Under the pieces are notes generated by a model, which was given only the letters and a program-made list of their open reading frames with translations, made no database searches and was not told the DNA's origin. Below, in pieces: positions 9,646 to 22,447 of a DNA stretch of 64,000 nucleotides (position 1 is the first letter of the stretch; each line of letters opens with the position of its first letter). This DNA comes from Dysidea avara. Its lineage: Eukaryota; Porifera; Demospongiae; Dictyoceratida; Dysideidae. The stretch lies in NCBI RefSeq assembly GCF_963678975.1, contig NC_089278.1, positions 9,513,479-9,577,478 on the forward strand, in the 5' to 3' direction. The position numbers and the translations under genes are program-made.

Positions 9646-12600
9646 ATGACGCACTGTAGTGTTGAGGTATGGAGTCTACTACTGGTGTTTGTTTATATAG
9701 CTACTGCGCAAGATTGTTTAAAGAACTTCGCTGAAGTAGAGAAGGCTCTCTTGGACAGCCCTGAAAATGCCTATCAGATCGCTGATGCTTTCTTCCGGCC
9801 AAGATCAGAAGGAGAAACTTTGTGTGTCACAGCTTATTATTACCTGGGGCTCAACAGAACTGAAGAAGATAAGTCTAATTGTCCTAATATTACCTCTAAT
9901 GAAGATGGAGTAGTGTCAGGCTGTTCTAAATGGAAGTGGTGTATCAATACATTTTACATGGACTTGAATCTTGCACAACTACAGATATTCTCATTCTTTG
10001 TTATATATGAAAGAGTGTCTGACATTGAGTTAAGAATTTTACCAATGTGTGTGAGTACTGACACAATAAATGAATACTTGTTGAGGGCCACAACTTCAGT
10101 AAGTTGGAATTGTATAGTGCTAGCTTCATGTATAATGCAAGAAATTTAGTGGGTCTCACCATAGATAATAACACCCCTACCTGAACTACGTGACTATCCA
10201 TGTTTTGTGCCTGAAGTTTTATAGCACTTTTCTCTTCAAAGATGCTGGTTACAACACATGTTTATGAAAATGGCAGGGTGAACAAGCCTAGTTTAAGACT
10301 GGCGCTTATTACTCACTAGCATTACTTGTACTGGTATGTGGTTCCAGTTTGGTCATGTACACCATTTCCACCCATCATATAAACCTTTTGTGCTTGCCAA
10401 ACCTCTAGCTAATACACATCAGTACACACCCACTATGAATAGGCCAAACCTTATGCAGTGTATTCTATAGCAGTACATCTCCTACTCACCAGTAAGCAAA
10501 ACGTGTTTATATACCAGTACTGTGTGCAGTATAAGGGGTGTGAAGCACAGATGGATTAGGTGGCACTTGTATATGGAGTGTCTATTATCTATGCATGCTT
10601 TTAGCACTGCCAAAAAGGGTGCATGCAGAAATCTTGTATGAATATTTAAGTTTTAGATATACTATTGTATTCCACTTGTAGACGCTATATTTCTAGTAAC
10701 TACATGTCATAAAACAAACGTTGATGTAACTGCCTTAAATGTTTTAAAGTTTTACCGTGCAAAGTATATTAACTATAAAATTAGAGAGTAGTCAGTCCAT
10801 TTACTTAAATTGGACATGCTGGAACTGCCAGTTTATGCTAACTGATTTCACAATATTGGTGTTTAATAAATTATTGATCTCCTATACATATACTTGATGT
10901 AGGATTGTCTAGTTATGCAAAATCAGTGTAGCCTGACAGTTTTAACAAGCTAGTTGTATATATGATCCACTCTTGCATGTGTAGCCAAAATTAAAATTGC
11001 TGAAGTGCCGTATTTCCATTAGTGGACTATCAAAATAGCATAGTTGCAGGTTTGTGATAGTCTCTATAGCAAAACTTACAACCTCATTTTGTAATTTAAT
11101 TTGTACATAATATCATAGTGTAGGATAACTACTGTAAGGTGTTAGTACCCTGTAGGATTGCAGCTCCCGAGCTGCTTTGGTTTCATTAATGGTAAATTGT
11201 ATGCACAACCTTTAATGTCTTTGAAGTTTTAAAGTACTGTTTTAATTAATGGAATCAATTGAATGAGAATACAGCTATGGTAGTGACATGGGATGAATTT
11301 AATACTTTAGTCAGATCAATAAAATTTTCATCTTTGGAATCCTGTGATGTTCTTTGCAAGCATAGAGAGTGTGTTTGCAGGGTCTGGTTGTTAGCTATAT
11401 TAATTGATGTGTCAATATAATTATACGAGTTACTTATATGTACAATTAGTCATTATTGGCATGTATACTCAACTTGCATGGCTGTTATATGGTAAGCACA
11501 AAGACACTTTCAAAGTTATGAGAGACGCAAAGTATGATTATTTTTAGAGCACATGGACCTTGTCAAAATTCCCTATTGGTTTGTGAATATCTCTTGTCAG
11601 CTGAGCTGAGGTATATGAGTTTGGCGTGACTTGGCAAATCAAAACTTAACTGAGTCACACCAAACTATATGGTATACAGTTTTCATAATATGAGATAAAG
11701 GGGTAAGGAATACAACAGGGCTACACAAATTTTGACTACAACTACAAACAGGTAACTTCAGATAGCTTTCTGTTAGTATAGTTTTTTATACCTTAAATGT
11801 CCCATCTTGTGTGGTGTCCAGTAATCAAACAGTACGGTAGTACTGTTTAAGTAGGGATCCCTCCAAAAATGACGAATGCCGCCTAAAATGCCTCTCGAGC
11901 TGCAAAAAGGAGGAGGTGGATGCCTTCATCCCAATCTTTCTCCTGATCATAACAGTAAGTCTGAATCATACTCTTGATAGTTTGATGGGTGAAAGGCTGA
12001 CTCGAAATACTCTAATACAGCAGTCACCCCAATAGAACAGTCACACATGTATAGTATAAAAAAACCAAACAAGTATATTGAAAATTATTAATTAAAAAAT
12101 GAAGTAGGAATCCAAGCAATAAAAATTAGTGAAACAAGAGATGAGGCATTGAACAAAAATGATTGTTGCAACATGCCAATGTACCACTGAGCTACACCGT
12201 AACACCATCATTTATCTCTTGCTACTTTTTATTGTTTGGATCCCTACTTTATTAATAATAATTTTTAATATGCTAGTTATAGAAAGTCACTACAGAACTC
12301 CCCTGGTATACTAGTTCCTCTTTTTTTTTTTTTACAGCTGTTAGCAGACATTACATCATTCTTACTTATGCAATGACAGTTTTAATGAGACTCACAGTTG
12401 GCCATAATAAATGACACAAATCACAACTCCTTTGGTACTTCAGTTTCCAGTACCAAATAACTCCATACCTACCATGTCTTTTTTCCTTTTGTTTAATTTA
12501 CGGCATCAGGAGACCGTACAGTATAGTAACTGGTTGGTCTATAATCTATGGTTCTATAGATACCATCACATGGACACCATTATATCACCTGGACCCAGTT

Positions 12601-14187
12601 ACTAGTTGCAAATGAAATTGCACTGCTTTGAAATACTTACATTACTTGTTCTTGCATTAGAATTGTGGGAGCATAGCACAGCCACTGTGGATTTGAGAAC
12701 TGCACTTTTGGGGTCGTAGCTACGAAACACTTCCTTCAGTAAAGCCCCTTTACACACTAAAATTCTTACAGAGTTATGCTTGTCGACATCATATCATGCT
12801 TCAACACATGTGATTGTTCATCTAGACAATTGAGCATCACCTCCTGTGACTACACCATCCCAATGCTAATAAATGCAAATACAGCTATGGTGCATGGGTA
12901 GTAGTGTCCAGAATTAGATGTAGTCCACTGTTATGTGGTGTCTGGAGTTTGAAAAAAAAAAAACTCTGCTGCTATAAGTACAACTGAAATGTATGTTGGA
13001 ATTAGCTAAACCAAGATATATGGTATTTTGTGACACAAGTCCCACTTGTTGTTTTAATCCACCGTCTTGTATCACATAATTATTGTTAATTATTCCTGTA
13101 GCTCAGATTGTATGCAGAAGGTACAGGGGGCTTAGATGAAGGACGTCCATTTGTTGGCTATGCAGCTAGATACATCACCACTGATGAATTGGAGCCATTA
13201 AACAAGGATGTCAACCAAAATTCCTTAAATGTGTTATTCGACTCCACTCAACTTCTCAACTCAGAATTTAATGATGTTGATGCTGTGTTCCTGTTAATAA
13301 GTCTTTTAGCACTGCCAACCTTTGTTGCTCCACTCTGTAGTTTATTGTTCCTTGATCTGCGAAAGAAAGCACAGAAACGAGTACTAGTAATCAAAGATTA
13401 TGCAGATCTTTTTCCTTTCATTGTTGGCTTAATCGCAACTTGTGTGTGTGGCATTATTCTCATGCTTCTCTTCCAAATAGCTGGTTTTACCAAGGATAAT
13501 CCATGGTATTATGTCATCCCATACACTTGGCTATGGATACTAGTAGTAATCCAGTTTGTGACATCATTTGTGTTAACATACAGGTTTATGTCAGTGTATA
13601 GTAAACAACAGAATCATTGCTGGCGTACATCCTTCTGGCTTCAAAGCTTTGGTTTATGGATTGTGTTTACCGCAGCATTGCTGTTGTCCTGGCATGCAGT
13701 TTTCATGATGCTTGGCCTCATCCTAGATGCTTTCAGAGCCATACTCCTCATTGCAGTGTACGCAATTGGAGTAGTCTGTGCATTTGTGTTTTTCTCTGTG
13801 ATCTTCAGCTTTTTAGAATCATTGTACTCATTCATCAAAATGAAGAAATGCCACAGCTACTTTGCGATTGTTTACTTCCTTCTCATGATAGCTATTCTCA
13901 CATTCATCATCAGTTACATTTCATTCCTTTTCAGAACACATGTTGGTGGAAATAACAACACAGGAGCTGATTCTGTTACCGAATGGGCTAATAATATATT
14001 ACCACCATTATTCCTCTTTACACTGACCTGGATTTTAAACAAACTGATAAAGTTACCAAAAAAGCTTGGTGAAACTAATGAAGATGATCATACAAAAGAA
14101 AATAATCATACAACAGAAAATGTTGACTCACCACAACCAAATAAAGACTCTAACTTGCCCAGTATACAAGAAGATACTGGAGTATAG
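9646..14187 (+). CDS. secreted-domain plus seven-transmembrane protein, unknown family (copy 1)
   Basis: Two exons, 9646-10098 and 13102-14187, join in phase 0 across a GTAAGT...TGTAG intron of 3 kb and give about 512 residues. The start is the ATG at 9646, which opens a clear signal peptide (SLLLVFVYIATAQDC). The first exon encodes an extracellular domain of about 130 residues with six cysteines, N-glycosylation sites (NRTE, NITS) and the motif CSKWKWC. The second exon encodes seven hydrophobic segments, for example DAVFLLISLLALPTFVAPLC, YYVIPYTWLWILVVIQFV and YFAIVYFLLMIAILTFIISY. An acidic, asparagine-rich cytosolic tail follows. It shows no GPCR signature motifs that I recognise, so I assign no function. 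A broken paralog lies at 17932-19394 in the same orientation, making this a tandem duplication. Confidence 0.85.
10099..13101 (+). other. 3-kb intron of the seven-membrane gene
   Basis: It is bounded by gtaagt and ctgtag. It contains the inverted-repeat element at 12079-12272 and one copy of the recurring CTCTAATA..CAGTCAC motif near 12006-12046. The matching intron in the broken paralog is only about 61 bp, so nearly all of this length was gained in copy 1 or lost in copy 2. Confidence 0.75.
12079..12272. mobile_element. inverted-repeat element with a tRNA A-box-like core
   Basis: The left arm gaagtaggaatccaagcaat pairs with the right arm attgtttggatccctacttt. The arms extend through ttattaattaaaaa-type sequence. 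In the reverse complement the core reads ggtgtagctcagtggtacat, similar to a tRNA A box region. A related element is at 52553-52745. The tRNA link is suggestive only, since no B box or full cloverleaf was found. Confidence 0.6.
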
Positions 14188-15730
14188 TTTTCTATAATGT
14201 ATATGTTGTTGTTGTTGTTGTTGTGTTTCACCAATGATTGCATGAAATTTTTGATTTATAGAGCGTTATTGCATTCTAGAATTAGTCTACTGTTATATTG
14301 TTGGAGGAATATGCATGCAAACCTGGTAACTATTCTGCTATACATTAATTTGACTTTGTAGGTGTGCTTACTGGCTAGTGATGATAGATATTTCGCCTGA
14401 TAATTTGAATGATAGCCTGCAATTAAAATCTCGACACTTACCACATATATAACTATATAAAAAAAGATTAACAACAAACAATTGTTTAAAATCAACATTA
14501 AATTTTGGTTTTTGTTATGGTTATTTAGCATCATGAGATGTCAGCAAACTTTTGGACTGATTTTTGTATTGCACTATAGTCTTGTAGTTTATGATAACTT
14601 TAATGCATTGTTGGAGCTCCAGTCTTGAGACGATAGGTTCCCTAGTAAATTTATTAGGTTGTCTGATATCATCATCATCCTGGTTATCACTGTTAATCAG
14701 GTCATCTACAAAGTGATTTCTATATCACAGACACTCAATAGGGTACAGATATAACTAAAATTCCGTGTTCACTGTGTAAGGTTCTTACAAACTGTAACAA
14801 CACATTAATGACAAATGCTGCTATTTTTGTTGTACGTGTGTGTGTGTACTTGCTATTACCTGGGGAAGTAATCATGCAGTCAGGAAGAGCGGTACTACAG
14901 TTAGCCGCCCCACAAGTGGCCCATTATATGGATGTCAACAACACAGGTCCACACATACTCACACACACAACCACAGATAATGTTGCCAATCCATTATGTT
15001 AACTACATGCATTAATTATACACATGTTGTGATGGTTACAAAAATATGCAAACCATTAATGTGCACTAAGCACAAAAGAGTTCACTTGGTTGCTTTATCT
15101 GGCATATAATTATGTTAATGTACATGGATTATATCTTAACTCAATGTTTATTATGACAAAAGATTGAAATATTCTAATAGCTATACCACTCTAAAACTGT
15201 TAAGCATATAGTCTTAAGTAAGTGACCTCAGGACTCTGTGGACATGCCCCATCCACTTCTGTTGTATGCCTCAAACTCTATTGTGTAAGTTTTATTGTTA
15301 AAGTTGCCTCTCCCCCTCACTTTGGTTTACTCCACCACCCCTGACTATATAGTTTCATGTATTATATTGGCCTTTTTATTTTCTACATAACAAAACAATT
15401 GCACATATGCTGATCATATTAGAGAGAAGAGGCATTCATCCTCCCAAAATTCACCTCCATATAGAATAAGATGGTGGGACTACATGTTATATTCATGATG
15501 TCCTCAGAATAACATCAATAACATTAGTCACCAAATTCCCCACTGCTGGGTGTACATACAACAGAAACCATACACAATAGCAGTATCAGTTGGACTATGT
15601 GCATGCACCAACTTCTACCAAGTATATACATTGAATGCATTCCCTAAACTGGTAGATTTTCCTTCACATCCTCCACACAGGATATGCAACTGTCTGACAA
15701 ACTTAACATTATTGTAGACAATTCATTTAG
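14188..15730. other. intergenic, no gene seen
   Basis: It starts with a short (TTG)n run just after the stop codon of the seven-membrane gene. The rest is AT-rich without a credible exon. Confidence 0.5.
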
Positions 15731-15736
15731 GGAACA

Positions 15737-17881
15737 ATATGGCTGCTAACCTAACTCAACACCCACAACTAAATATGGAAGATATTAGGTTACACTACAA
15801 TCAGCTGAGGAAAACCTACAACAGCTCATAACATCTTCAAGGCAAGCCTATGAATCCTCTCTAGTGGAACAATATTCCTCATCAAACTCCAATAGAATTT
15901 ATAAATTTATCTCAAGCCTTAAAAACAATCGGTCTATTCCAGCAGCCATGTCGCTTGACTCTGATTCTTGTAATGATGATCTTGGTATAGCCAATGGTTT
16001 TAATAAATACTTTCAGTCAGTTTTTACCAAAAGTTTTATGGACCAACCACAGACTGCAGACAACCCTTCTGACATACCTGCTATGTCCTCAATTGATATC
16101 CAACCTGAGGAAGTTTTTGAATGTCTGTCTTCCTTGGATGCTAGTAAAGCAGCTGGGATTGATGCCATGAGCCCTGAGGTACTGAAACAGTGTGCTGGTC
16201 CAATTACTCCTATTGTCCATCATTTAATTAACTTGTCCATCACTTCATGCTCTCTTCCTAGTGAGTGGCAGACTCATCTTATAGTTCCCATACACAAGTC
16301 AGGTCCGAAGACAGACATAAAAAATTATCGTCCAATTTCACTGCTTTGTATTCTTTCAAAAATTTTGGAAAGATTAGTGTACAACAAGATAGTTGACAAA
16401 GTAATCAAGCTTGTTTCACCATTACAATTTGGTTTTGTTAGAGGCAGGTCATCATTACAACAACTACTCCTCTTTATCAACTCTGTAATTGAAGCTCATG
16501 AATTATCCACTCCCATTGATGTAATATATCTTGATATAAGAAAAGCATTCGACTCTGTTCCCCACAATGACTTATTGACCAGATTATGGTCCCTGGGAAT
16601 TCGCGGTGACCTGTGGAATTGGTTTCAGGCTTATCTTCTCAACAGACAACAACGAGTACGTATTAACAATTCTATTTCAGAGGTGCTACCTGTATTATCA
16701 GGAGTACCACAAGGCAGCATCCTTGGTCCTCTTTTGTTCATTCTTTACATCAATGATTTTCCTTCGCTATTAAAAGAATTACTGCCCTTTTTATTTGCTG
16801 ACGACACCAAGTGTATACATACAGCTAAGACTGCTGAAGACTTCAACATTATACAAGAGGACCTTAACATAGCCAGCAACTGGTCCGTGTTGCATAATTT
16901 ATCATTTAATTGCTCCAAATGTGCTGTTTTACACTTTTGGTGCAACAATAATAGTACTGCTCAGTACTTCCTCAACAATAACAATATTGAATCGACAGAA
17001 CTGATTAAAGACCTTGGAATCATGATATCTACTGACCTCTCCTGGTCTGCTCATTGTAATATGGTTGTGTCCAGAGCCTACAAACAGCTAGGCTTAATCC
17101 GTCGTAGTTTTACAACCAACTGTATCTTGACAAAGAAACAATTATACATCTCCTTGGTGCGTTCTCAACTTATGTACTGCTCCCAAATCTGGCGACCCAA
17201 TCTTGTTCAAGATATCCAGCTTTTGGAAAGGGTTCAGCGGAGAGCCACAAAGTACATTCTTAATGATTATACTTCATCCTATAAAACTAGACTATTAAAG
17301 TTGTCGATGCTTCCCCTCATGTTTACTTACGAACTAAATGACTTGTTATTTTTTATCAAATCCATCAAGAATCCATCTTTACATTTTGACATCTCCAAGT
17401 GGGTCCATTTTAACAGCAACAGTTCTACAAGATCATCAACCCATTCCAAGCTAGTTCATAATTATACGAAATACAGCACCTCCCGCCACTTTTATTTTAA
17501 CCGTTTACCACGTTTATGGAATGTACTGCCACCTTTAAATCTAGATCTATCTATAGCAACACTAAAGAGACAGTTAAACAACATCTTCTGGGCCATGTTC
17601 ACTTCAAACTTTGATGACAATAATTACTGTACTTATCATGTTGTATGTCCTTGTCATAGGTGTAGTTCCACCCCAATTACCCCTTTGTTAATTAATTAGT
17701 TTACTTGTAATTTTTAGTTGCTCCCTTGTAATCTTAACTTATAATTGGGTGCTGATAGCTCTTATCAGCACACCAGCTGCTGTATTTTATAGTCTAGTTT
17801 AGTTTTATACCAACCCCCCAGTTTGTATCCATGTCTTTCAGCAGCAAAATCACAATAATAATAATAATAATAATAATAAAG
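15737..17881 (+). mobile_element. 5'-truncated non-LTR retrotransposon (LINE, CR1/L2-like RT)
   Basis: An open frame running to 17699 encodes about 610 residues of reverse transcriptase and C-terminal region. Visible RT motifs in order are NYRPISLLCILSKILERLV, QFGFVRGRSSLQQLL, VIYLDIRKAFDSVPHNDL, GVPQGSILGPLLFILYINDF and the catalytic FADD. Downstream motifs LGIMISTDLSWSAHC and LLERVQRRATKYIL are typical of CR1/L2/Jockey-group LINEs. Upstream of 15864 the frame continues as SRQAYESSLVEQYS, and a stop and frame change lie before that. No endonuclease domain is present, so the copy is 5'-truncated. The 3' end has a short untranslated region and an (AAT)n tail at about 17851-17880, ending about 50 bp before the ATG of the broken seven-membrane paralog. 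The long intact RT frame suggests a fairly recent insertion. Confidence 0.92.
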
Positions 17882-17931
17882 TATAGTGACAAAAATATTT
17901 CATCTTAGGTATTGCAGCCATAATAGCTAAA

Positions 17932-19394
17932 ATGCTCAATCTGCTGTTTTTGGTATTTGTTCATGTGACTGGTGCACAAGAATGTTTAAAGAATTTTGTC
18001 GAGGTGGAGATGGCTCTCTTGGATAACCCTGAAAATGCCTATCAGATTGCTAAAGCTTTCTTCCAGCTAAGAACAGAAGGAGAAACTTTGTGCATCACAG
18101 CTTATTATTACCTGGGGCTCAACAGAACTGAAGAAGATAAGTCCAATTGTCCTAGTATTACCTCTAATGAAGATGGAGTAGTGTCAGGCTGTTCTAAATG
18201 GAAGTGGTGTATCAATACATTTTACATGTACTTGAACCTTGCACAACTACAGATATTCTCCTTCTTTGCCATCTATGAAAAAGTGTCTGACATCAGTTGA
18301 GTTAAGAATTTCACCAATGTGTAGTAACACAATGAATGAGTACTTGTTAAGAGCTACAACTTCAGTAAGTTATATTTTGTGTAGTTGCTATAACAGTAAT
18401 ATTATTGTGCCAACTATTTCTGTAGCTGAGATTGTATGCAGAAGGTACAGGGAGCTTAGATGAAGGACATTCATTCCTTGGCTATGCAGCTAGATACATC
18501 ACCCTGATGAATTGGAACCATTAAACAAGGATGTCAATCAAAATTCTTTAAACATATTATTTGACTCCACAGATATTCTCAACTCAGAATTTAATGATGT
18601 TGATGCTATTTTCCTCCTAATAATTCTTTTAGCATTACCGACCTTTGTTGCTCCACTCTGTAATCTATTGTTTCTAGATCTGTCCAGGAAAGCAAAGAGA
18701 CGGAAAATAATCAAAGAAAATGTAGATATCCTTCCTTTCATTGTTGCAACTTGTGTGTGTGTGGCATTATTCTCATGCTTCTCTTCCAAATAGCTGGTTT
18801 TACCCATGGTACTATGTCGTCCCATACTCTTGGCTATGGACACTAATAGTGATTCAGTTTGTGACATCATTTGTGTTAATATACAAGTTTATGTCTACAT
18901 ATAGTAAAATAAAGAGCCATTGCAGGCATCCATCTTTCTGGCTTCAAAGCTTTGCTCTATGGATTGTGTTTACTGCAGCATTGCTGTTGTCTTGGCATGC
19001 AGTTTTCATAATGCTTGGTTTTATCCTGAACCCATTCAGAACCATACTCCTCACTGCAGTGTATGCCATTGGAACAGTGCGCATGGTTGTCTTTTTCTCT
19101 GTAATCTTCAGCTTTGTTCGGTCAATGTACACTTTTATTAAAGTGAAGAAATGTCACTGCTACTTTGCCATCATCTACTTCCTTCTCATGATTGCTATCC
19201 TCACCTTCATCATCAGTTACATTTCATTCCTTATCAGGATAAACATTGGTGGAGACAACATGACAGGAGCTGATTCTGTTACAGGATGGGCCAACCACCT
19301 CCTACCACACCTCCTTACTTTGACCTGGATTTTGAAGAAGCTAATAAAGTTACCAACAGAAGTAGACATCTCTGATAAAGAGATATTACTCTAA
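17932..19394 (+). pseudogene. broken tandem copy of the seven-membrane protein gene (copy 2)
   Basis: The sequence parallels copy 1 throughout: a signal peptide ending TGAQEC, the same cysteine-rich domain and the same exon boundary (acttca|gtaagt). The intron is short, at 18365-18425. Against copy 1 there is a 4-bp insertion near 18294, a 1-bp loss near 18502, a net loss of 7 bp near 18750 and a 10-bp loss near 18808. These throw the frame several times. The last block (18741-19394) stays open for 217 residues and ends with a shorter tail than copy 1. I read this as a host pseudogene. Assembly error is possible, but four separate indels make it unlikely. Confidence 0.8.
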
Positions 19395-19971
19395 CACAAT
19401 CTGATGTAGACTCGTGATCATATTCAACCAGTCTTGAACAGCTTAGTGCAATTGTATAAAAACTGTTTGCCACGTATTGCATTTTGTATATGTATTGTGT
19501 ATATGTATTTGTTAGCATAGAGTATTCAACTCATTAATATATTTGAATCAAATATTCACCAGAGTTTTAGCCTTAAGTTAATGATGTTGAACACAAATTA
19601 TTGAAAATTAAAAATAGGAAATAGGAACTGCATGTGATGAATAAAATATAGAGATTGTAACCACATTATCTAGTATAGCTATGTCAAAAATGCATTGTAT
19701 TAGAGAGTAAACAGTAACTGCTGCAATAGACAGTGATGGTATTATTAGAGTGCAATGTAATGAAAGAAGGATACTGCCTTCAAAAAAATCCAGGATTGCA
19801 TGTTGCGAGTATTAAAACACCATTTTCTTGGTCTTTTTTCCCCACAACTCTTTTCATCCTAGTTTTCTGCAGACCTTGCTCTTTCCTGGCAGAAACTCAG
19901 TATTATCGTAAAACCACAACGTACAAAGTAAACAATAACTTAACTGTCTAAATTTTAGTGAAATGATATTA
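19395..19971. other. intergenic, no gene seen
   Basis: No splice-supported exon or recognisable peptide. Confidence 0.5.
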
Positions 19972-20180
19972 CAGTAGACTCTTGGTTATCTGAACCCCAA
20001 AGTGGCAATGGTGAAAGTGTTCAGATAAGTGAATAGTTCGAATAACTGAAGCCCATACATTTACATGCAGAGCTCTGTTGAAATACTCTAATAGAACATA
20101 CACATTTACTCAAAATACTCTAATAGAGCAGTCATTTCCAATTTCGGATAAATGAGGGTCAAATAACCAAGGGTCTACTG
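19972..20180. mobile_element. pogo/Tigger-type MITE
   Basis: It begins CAGTAGACTCTTGGTTATCT and ends with the inverted AACCAAGGGTCTACTG, flanked by TA on both sides. These termini and the TA duplication match the pogo branch of Tc1/mariner. The interior holds two copies of the recurring AATACTCTAATAGA..CA motif (near 20073-20095 and 20104-20131). Confidence 0.88.
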
Positions 20181-20182
20181 TA

Positions 20183-20938
20183 TTGTGATAATGACATCAT
20201 GATATTTAGCAGAAATGATTAACAAAATGCCTGCTTTTCTTGCCTTGAATATTAGTGATGTTCTAGTCTAGAATGTATCATCTGACCCCATTGAGTCAAG
20301 CACTTTAAAAATTTTAGAAACATTGTGATATCTTTTCCATAATATACCATACCATCATATTTTCAAAACTGCCAGGTCTATTCTTCACTTGGGTGTTTAT
20401 ATAGATACAAACTGTGCTCAGTGCCATGCTGAAGAATAACTTCTAATGGCCAATGCATGGACCATAATGACTAGCAAAAACAGAGATACTATAACTATAT
20501 ACACCTGAGCTAGGTATTCATCTATATGGAAACCTCACCACATTTTTGGAGAGGCACTACCTTACGATGGTAGTTACAATAGAATCACAAAATGAAATAA
20601 ATATATACATTTATAATTTATTTATTCAATAGCACACTAATATGTTCACTTAAATTGTCTACTCATCTGTTGTTGTCTGATGGATGCACTGATTTGTAAT
20701 AATTCAGCATCTGTAAGACAATATCACAACATCACTTCAATCCCACTGGACTAGATGCAGTTTTGTCATAAAAGTACCACTGCCTGTATAATATTTATAT
20801 TACACAATTTGGGTCTGATTTTAGCCTGCATATGCAAGTCAACCACCTACCCATGGGTTAATATTCTAATAGAATGCACACCAGTATAATATGCAGTACA
20901 CAATATTATAGCTGGTAGTAGCATCTAAACTTTCATAT
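20183..20938. other. intergenic, no gene seen
   Basis: AT-rich; nothing supported. Confidence 0.45.
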
Positions 20939-21122
20939 ATGAAGCAAATAGATATAAATTTTAGTGATCGAGGACCATTGCTAAAATATTCCTTTTACTT
21001 TGAACATGTGCAACATAGTTACAAATACAAACCAGATCCTACAAAAATAATGAAGACACAGTTACTATGGAATAGCTCCTTTGGTCAAACTGGTTGTGAC
21101 AGCTGGACAAACCAGTTTGACT
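20939..21122 (+). CDS. possible exon, unknown
   Basis: An ATG-started frame of 61 residues with a compositionally protein-like sequence (FYFEHVQHSYKYKPDPTK, then CDSWTNQFDW) ends at a strong donor, actg|gtgagtagg. It lies just upstream of the multi-exon gene at 21537-24706 on the same strand. However, its donor phase (2) does not fit the phase-0 acceptor of the next exon, so another exon would be needed between them, or it belongs to something else. Confidence 0.3.
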
Positions 21123-21536
21123 GGTGAGTAGGTAGGATGTGGTAACATGTTGGTTAACTCCGTTTACTTGTTAACGACTTTTAAGTTAGCAGTGTCTAAA
21201 GTATGGGAAAGCAAGTCACAGCATCACGAAATCGAGGCAAATCAGATTAGAGAAGTGAACAATCTATAACACAAATTATGATAAGTTTGCTAAGTAGACA
21301 TGATGATGTCATACAATACAATTTTTTGTCTAATTGATAAGCAGTGGTCCAGAGAAAAAGTGATAGATTATTTAAACCACTGTGATTTTGCTGAGTGCTC
21401 ACCAGCAAAAGACCCAGCTCTCCTTTGAGCTATCTCCTGGTCTCTGCCGGCCACTTTCATAGGTACAGTAGGCAGCCACAATTGCTAGCACAATGCCATG
21501 CAGATTAGTGTGCTGTTGAAAGTAGTATAGCTTTAG

Positions 21537-22410
21537 TTTTGGCTCAATGACATTCAACCTGACCAAGAGGCACAACCTATTCAAGTTTCCTTGCAGGAAG
21601 AGGATATTCAAGAAATTACTACAGGTTTAGCGGCCAGATGCAGCTATGGAAGGAATGGCATCCCGCACAGTCACCAGAGCCAATTGCAGGCAAATGAACA
21701 AGCTAAACAAAACTTGCAGCAACAACCAGCTCAGCAACCGACTGCCTCTGGTAAGTTAGTTGTCTAGGATCATGGTGTCAGTAGCTTGCAGGCTGGTAGT
21801 GTAGGGTTCAAGCTCAATGAATAAGTTTCTGGAATGGAAAGTGGGTTATTAGACTTGGGGCACTTTCGCAGTGCCTTATTCACTCTTCCCGTTACTCAGT
21901 AGCAGTTGCATCTTGGCAAGGGGTGACATATTTTCAAACCTTTGCCTATAGTTAGAGAGTATGTATTTTAAAAAACCTCTTATTTGACCCCCTTTTACAT
22001 ATGGCATGCCTATGTTGGCCTCGGCTTATGTATATAGCTAATACCATGTAAAATTAACACTTAACCCCAATATACTGTATAGCTAGTCAGTTCCCTCTCC
22101 CTTTCCTAATGATGTAACACTACCAAGTTCTCCCGTATAATTAATGTCAGTTGAATGCGTGCAAAACGTTGCTAGCAACTCAAGCTCTCAGCATTTCTTA
22201 TCAAACTACAATCGTGTCTCATGGGTTTAGACAACTGTGTAGGCATTTCTTGCTGGGCCATTCCTGAGCTTTGTGACTGTAGCACAGTGCCAACGATTCT
22301 TACACTTTTATGGTTGCTCATACATCACAAACCACAACACCTTGATGCTATGTCATAACTTCACAATATGCTCTTCTACAGGAGTATATGAGAGAAGGAT
22401 ACTTTTCTCA

Positions 22411-22447
<37 letters not shown>

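Noticed and set aside
9412-9649. Two overlapping frames reading SLAWPDRFFSARRLS in both directions
   Set aside because: They are the two arms of the perfect hairpin MITE at 9496-9619; the same peptide on both strands is a product of its symmetry.
13617-13955. Alternate-frame and antisense frames within the seven-membrane gene
   Set aside because: They lie wholly inside its second exon, and the equivalent frames appear in the paralog only because the DNA is similar.
15864-17699. 611-residue reverse transcriptase as a host gene
   Set aside because: It has LINE RT motifs, 5' truncation and an (AAT)n tail, so it is a retrotransposon copy.
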